A program made the translations under genes and the position numbers. This document shows positions 5,778 through 9,279 of a stretch of 9,279 nucleotides of DNA, in pieces. The notes beneath the pieces are model-generated. The model had not been told where the DNA came from. It ran no database searches and saw only the letters and a program-made list of their open reading frames with translations. This DNA is from Patescibacteria group bacterium (GTDB lineage Bacteria; Patescibacteriota; Minisyncoccia; Phycocordibacterales; UBA12445): contig JAKLHJ010000033.1 of assembly GCA_022710205.1 (NCBI GenBank), positions 1 to 9,279 on the forward strand. Reading direction: 5' to 3'. Position 1 is the stretch's first letter. Every line of letters begins with the position of its first letter.

Positions 5778-7766
5778 TTATTTAACTAGGAATTTCGCTA
5801 TCAAAAGCGCGACAATGTTCGCGACTTTGATCATCGGGTTAATAGCGGGACCGGCTGTATCCTTATAAGGATCACCGACAGTATCTCCTGTGACTGCGGC
5901 CTGATGAGCAAACGACTTCTTTCCTCCGTGATTGCCCTCTTCAATGAATTTCTTGGCATTATCCCAAGCGGCTCCACCTGATGTCATTGAAAGTCCTACG
6001 AAGATTCCTGTAACGATAACACCGACGAGAAGTCCTCCGAGGGCCTCAGGGCCAAACAAGTATCCGACGAGAATAGGAACGACTACAGGTATAAGAGCAG
6101 GGATGATCATTTCTCTGAGAGCGGCCTTTGTGACGATATCTACGCACTGCGCGTAGTCAGGCTTGGCTGTTCCCTCCATGATTCCCTTGATCTCTCTGAA
6201 CTGTCTTCTAACCTCCTCAACGACGGAACCGGCTGATCTTCCGACCGCCTCCATGGCGATAGAACCGAAAAGATAAGGCATCATACCTCCTATAAAGAGA
6301 CCGATGATAACGTTCACGTTGCTTAAATCAAAAGCCATCTGTGCACCGCTGGCAAGAGCAATCTCCTGTGTATATGAAGCAAAAAGAACAAGAGCGGCGA
6401 GACCGGCAGAAGCGATAGCGTATCCCTTTGTAACCGCCTTTGTTGTGTTTCCGACGGCATCGAGAGGGTCTGTAACATTTCTTACCGACTCAGGAAGACC
6501 GGCCATTTCGGCGATACCTCCCGCGTTATCTGTAATAGGACCGAACGCATCGATTGCGACAATTATTCCGGCAAGTGAGAGCATGCTCATTGTGGCAAGA
6601 GCGATACCATAAAGACCGGCGAAGAAGTAGGCGTAGTATACGGAAACAACAATAAGAATTATCGGCATAGCTGTGGCCTGCATAGAAACAGCGAGACCTG
6701 TGATTATGTTCGTTCCGTGACCGGTTGTAGAAGCCTTAGCGATTCTCTGAACAGGGCTGAAGCTCTTTGATGTATAGTATTCTGTGATGACAACCATACC
6801 GATAGTCACCAGAATACCTATGACAAGCGGCCAGAAAATTTTGATCGTTTCCGGGAAGACAACAAAAGCATTATTGCCCGAAAGATACCAGAAGAAAGCC
6901 AGCTGGATGACGATTGTCGCGGCAAGCCCTTTATAGAGAGCAGCCATAATTCCGCCCGTGAGTCTTACAAAGAGTGAACCTATGATAGAAGCGATAATTG
7001 AAAAAGCTCCGATAAGAAGCGGGAACTCTGTGATAGCTTGATTTCCTCCCGAGAACAAATTTCCGAGGATCATAACAGACAGAGCGGACACGACGTATGT
7101 TTCGAAAAGGTCAGCGGCCATACCGGCATCATCACCGACGTTGTCTCCTACGTTATCGGCGATAACGGCAGGGTTCCTAGGATCATCCTCAGGGATTCCG
7201 GCCTCTACTTTACCAACGAGATCAGCACCCACGTCGGCACCTTTTGTAAATATACCTCCTCCAAGTCTTGCAAAAACAGAGATAAGAGAAGCACCGAAGC
7301 CGAGACCGACAAGGGCGTTCACGTCACCTGCGTATCTGTAGAAAAGTGTGAGTGAAAGAAGAGCGAGACCAACTACGAAAAATCCTGTAACAGCTCCTCC
7401 CTTAAAACCGAGCGAGAAAGCTTCCTTGATCCCCTTCTTCGCCTCTTCAGCAACACGAGCGTTTGCCTTTACAGAAACAACCATTCCAATATAACCGGCG
7501 GCGGCTGAAGCGATGGCTCCGACAACGAATCCGATAGCGGCCATTTTGCCGACCCAGATAGCGAGAAGAATAGCGACGACAGCACCAACAAAGGCGACTG
7601 TTTTATTCTGCCTTGCGAGGTAGGCCTTAGCACCCTCCTCAATAGCCTGCTGAATTGCCTTCATTTTATCGTCTCCTGCTGATTTGCTCATAACAGAGCG
7701 AACCAAAAAAGCTCCATAAAGAAGTGAGATTATGGAAGCACCAACTGCAATACCGAAAATAGACAT
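5778..7766 (-). CDS. hppA: Membrane-bound, K+-independent H+-translocating pyrophosphatase
   Basis: Integral membrane pump that hydrolyses PPi and exports ions, conserving energy from biosynthesis. The 662 residues carry about 15-16 hydrophobic segments, as the family requires. Visible motifs are EEGAKAYLARQ (43-53), GGGIFTKGADVGADLVGKVE (169-188), DDPRNPAVIADNVGDNVGD (194-212) with its Mg-PPi-binding Asp residues, AIDAFGPITDNAGGIAEMAGL (404-424), GNTTKAVTKG (439-448), and the closing GGAAWDNAKKFIEEG (597-611) and GDTVGDPYKDTAGPAINP (628-645). Lys443 in GNTTKA takes the place that is Ala in K+-dependent enzymes, with Thr446 three residues on, so a K+-independent H+ pump is expected. The start ATG has no SD but follows a promoter by about 30 bases. 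The gene stands alone and ends at a palindromic repeat and a shared terminator. Confidence 0.97.
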   Translation of the reverse strand: MSIFGIAVGASIISLLYGAFLVRSVMSKSAGDDKMKAIQQAIEEGAKAYLARQNKTVAFVGAVVAILLAIWVGKMAAIGFVVGAIASAAAGYIGMVVSVKANARVAEEAKKGIKEAFSLGFKGGAVTGFFVVGLALLSLTLFYRYAGDVNALVGLGFGASLISVFARLGGGIFTKGADVGADLVGKVEAGIPEDDPRNPAVIADNVGDNVGDDAGMAADLFETYVVSALSVMILGNLFSGGNQAITEFPLLIGAFSIIASIIGSLFVRLTGGIMAALYKGLAATIVIQLAFFWYLSGNNAFVVFPETIKIFWPLVIGILVTIGMVVITEYYTSKSFSPVQRIAKASTTGHGTNIITGLAVSMQATAMPIILIVVSVYYAYFFAGLYGIALATMSMLSLAGIIVAIDAFGPITDNAGGIAEMAGLPESVRNVTDPLDAVGNTTKAVTKGYAIASAGLAALVLFASYTQEIALASGAQMAFDLSNVNVIIGLFIGGMMPYLFGSIAMEAVGRSAGSVVEEVRRQFREIKGIMEGTAKPDYAQCVDIVTKAALREMIIPALIPVVVPILVGYLFGPEALGGLLVGVIVTGIFVGLSMTSGGAAWDNAKKFIEEGNHGGKKSFAHQAAVTGDTVGDPYKDTAGPAINPMIKVANIVALLIAKFLVK

Positions 7767-7802
7767 AATTTAATTAATCTAATGCTTATAAATACGCGAT
7801 AC

Positions 7803-7831
7803 ATTGTATTGGAAAAAGGACATCTTGTAAA
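7803..7831 (-). promoter_or_regulatory. hppA: Promoter for hppA
   Basis: On the minus strand TTTACA (7826-7831, five of six) and TACAAT (7803-7808, five of six) are exactly 17 bases apart. The predicted start near 7796 gives a leader of about 30 A/T-rich bases with no SD. Confidence 0.6.
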
Positions 7832-7901
7832 GATATTGTAGCTGAAATTAAAAAGGTAAAAGTCAAAATGCAAAATTACAATTCAAAATTTAAAATACCA
7901 C

Positions 7902-7979
7902 CGTCATTGCGAGCAAGGCGAAGCAATCTAGATTTAATAGCGTTGATACGTGGGTTGCTTCGCTTCGCTCGCAATGACG
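7902..7979. repeat. CGTCATTGCGAGC-type palindromic repeat (REP/MITE-like)
   Basis: The left arm (7902-7926) and the reverse complement of the right arm (7955-7979) agree at 23 of 25 bases, with the outer 13 (CGTCATTGCGAGC) identical. A 28-base A/T-richer centre separates them. Sequences with these ends are widespread as dispersed intergenic repeats in unrelated bacteria. No coding frame is present, so any movement would need a transposase elsewhere. It sits in the 262-base gap between hppA and the dehydrogenase gene; the left half of the gap (7832-7900) is A/T-rich with repeated CAAAAT/CAAAAT-like words and shows no gene. Confidence 0.85.
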
Positions 7980-7983
7980 AGAC

Positions 7984-8016
7984 AAAGAAAAAGCCCCCTT
8001 GCATTAGGGAGCTTTT
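7984..8016 (-). terminator. Intrinsic terminator of the dehydrogenase gene
   Basis: On the minus strand AAAGC + TCCCT (8005-8015 region) pairs with AGGGGGCTTT around a short loop, with one mismatch, and is followed by the T-rich run TTTTTCTTTG. It begins about 13 bases after the stop codon at 8029. Confidence 0.75.
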
Positions 8017-8028
8017 GTTCAGAATATC

Positions 8029-9039
8029 TTAAACGAGATTTTGAGGCGCGCCGGTGACAAACGCTTTTATATTATCCACAGACACTTTCATTATTTCTTC
8101 CTCTGCCTCTTTTGTGTAAAAAGCGATGTGCGGGGTAACAAGCACCTGCGGGAGGTCTATAAGCACATGATCCTCGTAAAGCAGTTTGAAATCTCTAACC
8201 TTGGCCTCTCTATCTTTTATTATATGAACCTCATCCTTAAGCTGTCTCTCCGCCTCAAGCACATCAAGCCCCGCTCCGGCCAAGTGGCCGCTCGCCACGG
8301 CCTCAAGGAGTGCCTCCGTTTCGACTATCTCTCCCCTTGCGGTATTTATGAGATAAGCGCCCTTCTTCATTTTATAAATATTGTTCTTATTTATTAGATG
8401 TCTTGTTTCCGGACTCAAGAAAGTGTGAATAGTAACGATGTCAGAACCGGCAAGCACATCTTCCAAGGAAACACACTTTGTGCAGGTTTCTTCCGCAAAC
8501 TTCACGTCGGGCTTTATGTCATAAGCCAAAACATTCATACCGAATCCTCGCGCAATCCTTATTACGTTTTTACCAATGCGCCCCATACCGATGACACCGA
8601 GTGTCTTTCCGAAAAGATCAAAACCGCGGAGCCCCTTAATATCGAAATCGTCATCCTCCTTTATTCTCTCGTATGCAGGATATGTATTTCTGGAAAGAGA
8701 CAAGATGAGAGCGAATGTGAATTCAGCAACGGTATGCGCGCCATAAGCGGGAACGTTAGAAACTTTGACCCCCTTCTCCTTGGCGGCGGCCAAATCTACG
8801 TGATCAAAACCTGTCGAGCGGGTGGAAATAAATTTTAATCCCGGTAAAGCATTGATAATTTCCCGTTTCAGCTCCGAATTAACGAACACAGAAACAATTT
8901 CGGCATCCTTGGCCTTGCCCAAGTTTTGTTCATCCAACTTCTCTTCAAAGAATTCCGCTGAAACACCGGGAATGTCCGAGACCAATTTAGACAATATTTC
9001 TGTTTCGGCGCTGTTTACTTCAAAAAATATAATTTTCAT
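8029..9039 (-). CDS. D-isomer-specific 2-hydroxyacid dehydrogenase (D-lactate dehydrogenase-like)
   Basis: NAD-dependent cytosolic reductase of 2-oxo acids; the closest type by motif is D-lactate dehydrogenase, which turns pyruvate into D-lactate and regenerates NAD+. Numbered from the ATG at 9037-9039 (336 residues): the Rossmann loop GVIGMGRIG ends at Gly156, with Asp174 in LAYD for NAD binding. The catalytic set is Arg235 in NTARGE, Glu262 in GLDVLE and His304 in TPHIAFYT; the last string is characteristic of the D-LDH branch. The 30-odd residues between Glu262 and His304 match its usual insertion. A GTG at 9057 would add six residues, but the promoter's start point falls after it, so the ATG is chosen. 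AGGTGG lies 14 bases upstream, too far for a good SD. Substrate could also be another short 2-oxo acid. Confidence 0.92.
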   Translation of the reverse strand: MKIIFFEVNSAETEILSKLVSDIPGVSAEFFEEKLDEQNLGKAKDAEIVSVFVNSELKREIINALPGLKFISTRSTGFDHVDLAAAKEKGVKVSNVPAYGAHTVAEFTFALILSLSRNTYPAYERIKEDDDFDIKGLRGFDLFGKTLGVIGMGRIGKNVIRIARGFGMNVLAYDIKPDVKFAEETCTKCVSLEDVLAGSDIVTIHTFLSPETRHLINKNNIYKMKKGAYLINTARGEIVETEALLEAVASGHLAGAGLDVLEAERQLKDEVHIIKDREAKVRDFKLLYEDHVLIDLPQVLVTPHIAFYTKEAEEEIMKVSVDNIKAFVTGAPQNLV

Positions 9040-9060
9040 ATGTTTTAATTTTACCACCTA

Positions 9061-9089
9061 ATTATATATCCAGTTGCTTAAATTCCCAA
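9061..9089 (-). promoter_or_regulatory. Promoter for the D-hydroxyacid dehydrogenase
   Basis: On the minus strand a perfect TATAAT (9061-9066) and TTGGGA (9084-9089, four of six) are 17 bases apart. The predicted start near 9054 leaves a leader of about 15 bases before the ATG at 9039. Confidence 0.6.
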
Positions 9090-9128
9090 AAACTATAGTA
9101 TAAAAATAGAAAGAATAGAACATTTACA

Positions 9129-9135
9129 AAGGAGG
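9129..9135 (+). promoter_or_regulatory. Strong Shine-Dalgarno site fixing the start at 9143
   Basis: AAGGAGG lies 7 bases before the ATG at 9143. Upstream, TATAGT (9094-9099) or TATAAA (9099-9104) could be the -10 box, but no good -35 is seen. Confidence 0.85.
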
Positions 9136-9142
9136 ATCGTGT

Positions 9143-9279
9143 ATGAAAAACAAAGAAATTGTTCCAATTCCCCTTGACCTCAAGAATCTCTCCAGGAGCG
9201 AGTCTCGTTTCTTAAGCTGTCTCAACACGCTCGCGGTCGGACAAGATTTTGCCAAGAAGGCCATCATGTCCCGTTTTCT
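9143..9279 (+). CDS. N-terminus of an unidentified protein, possibly AAA+ ATPase (runs off the right edge)
   Basis: My translation from the ATG at 9143 gives 45 residues with no stop before the edge. It starts MKNKEIVPIPLDLKNLSRSE, continues SRFLSCLNTL and then AVGQDFAKKAIMSRF. The phrase VGQDFAKKAI (32-41) resembles the helix that opens the AAA+ module in Clp- and RuvB-type ATPases (VGQ-x-x-A-K-K/x), where a Walker A motif would follow 30-40 residues later, outside the window. That resemblance is the only clue, so the function is a guess. The start is secure because of the optimally spaced SD. The gene is divergent from the dehydrogenase, with 103 bases between start codons. Confidence 0.7.
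   Translation, partial: MKNKEIVPIPLDLKNLSRSESRFLSCLNTLAVGQDFAKKAIMSRF

Noticed and set aside
5932..7355. Plus-strand frames of 66-105 residues opposite hppA
   Set aside because: Shadows of a highly conserved gene; translations show no domain and have no SD.
7902..7979. CRISPR repeat
   Set aside because: Only one inverted pair is present, with no regularly spaced direct repeats or spacers.
9040..9057. GTG start for the dehydrogenase at 9057
   Set aside because: It falls at or before the predicted transcript start, and the family begins at the following MKIIFFEV.
8041..9061. Plus-strand frames of 79-146 residues opposite the dehydrogenase
   Set aside because: Antisense to a gene with a full catalytic set; no ribosome site or family features.

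Overview
The window reads as a stretch of a small bacterial genome, most likely a member of the Patescibacteria/CPR (Parcubacteria-like). This is inferred from the gene style and is not proven. The pointers are short genes packed tightly, frequent absence of a Shine-Dalgarno (SD) site, a K+-independent membrane pyrophosphatase, a D-lactate-dehydrogenase-like protein, and several small proteins I cannot assign to a family. There is no rRNA, tRNA, CRISPR array, transposase or phage gene.

Layout. Positions 1-2896 form a minus-strand block read ychF -> murA -> mreB: a YchF-type P-loop NTPase, the first committed enzyme of peptidoglycan synthesis, and the N-terminal part of the MreB cytoskeletal actin, which runs off the left edge. 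A divergent promoter region (2897-3048) leads into a plus-strand ATP-grasp ligase that is broken into two overlapping frames (3049-3345 and 3309-3923) by an apparent one-base shift. It converges, with a single base between stop codons, on a minus-strand carbon-nitrogen hydrolase (3925-4710). Upstream of that is a Met-rich 77-residue protein (4795-5028, minus). An unrecognised 178-residue Cys-containing protein (5137-5673, plus) has its own promoter, strong SD and terminator. A long minus-strand gene for a membrane-bound H+-pumping pyrophosphatase (5778-7766) follows, then a 262-base intergenic region with its promoter, a CGTCATTGCGAGC-type palindromic repeat and a terminator. Next comes a D-2-hydroxyacid (D-lactate-like) dehydrogenase (8029-9039, minus). 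The right edge holds the first 45 codons of a divergent plus-strand gene that may encode an AAA+ protein.

How they fit together. Wall synthesis (MurA) and wall-shape control (MreB) sit together behind YchF. The pyrophosphatase and the dehydrogenase fit a fermentative lifestyle: lactate formation would recycle NADH, and PPi hydrolysis would help build the ion gradient. The ATP-grasp and nitrilase-superfamily proteins are general C-N ligase and hydrolase folds with unknown substrates.

I found no convincing novel multi-gene system. The items most worth a second look are the split ATP-grasp gene, the altered NxxE motif in YchF, the orphan Cys-motif protein, the two palindromic repeats, and the contrast between strongly SD-led genes and genes that look leaderless or lack an SD.
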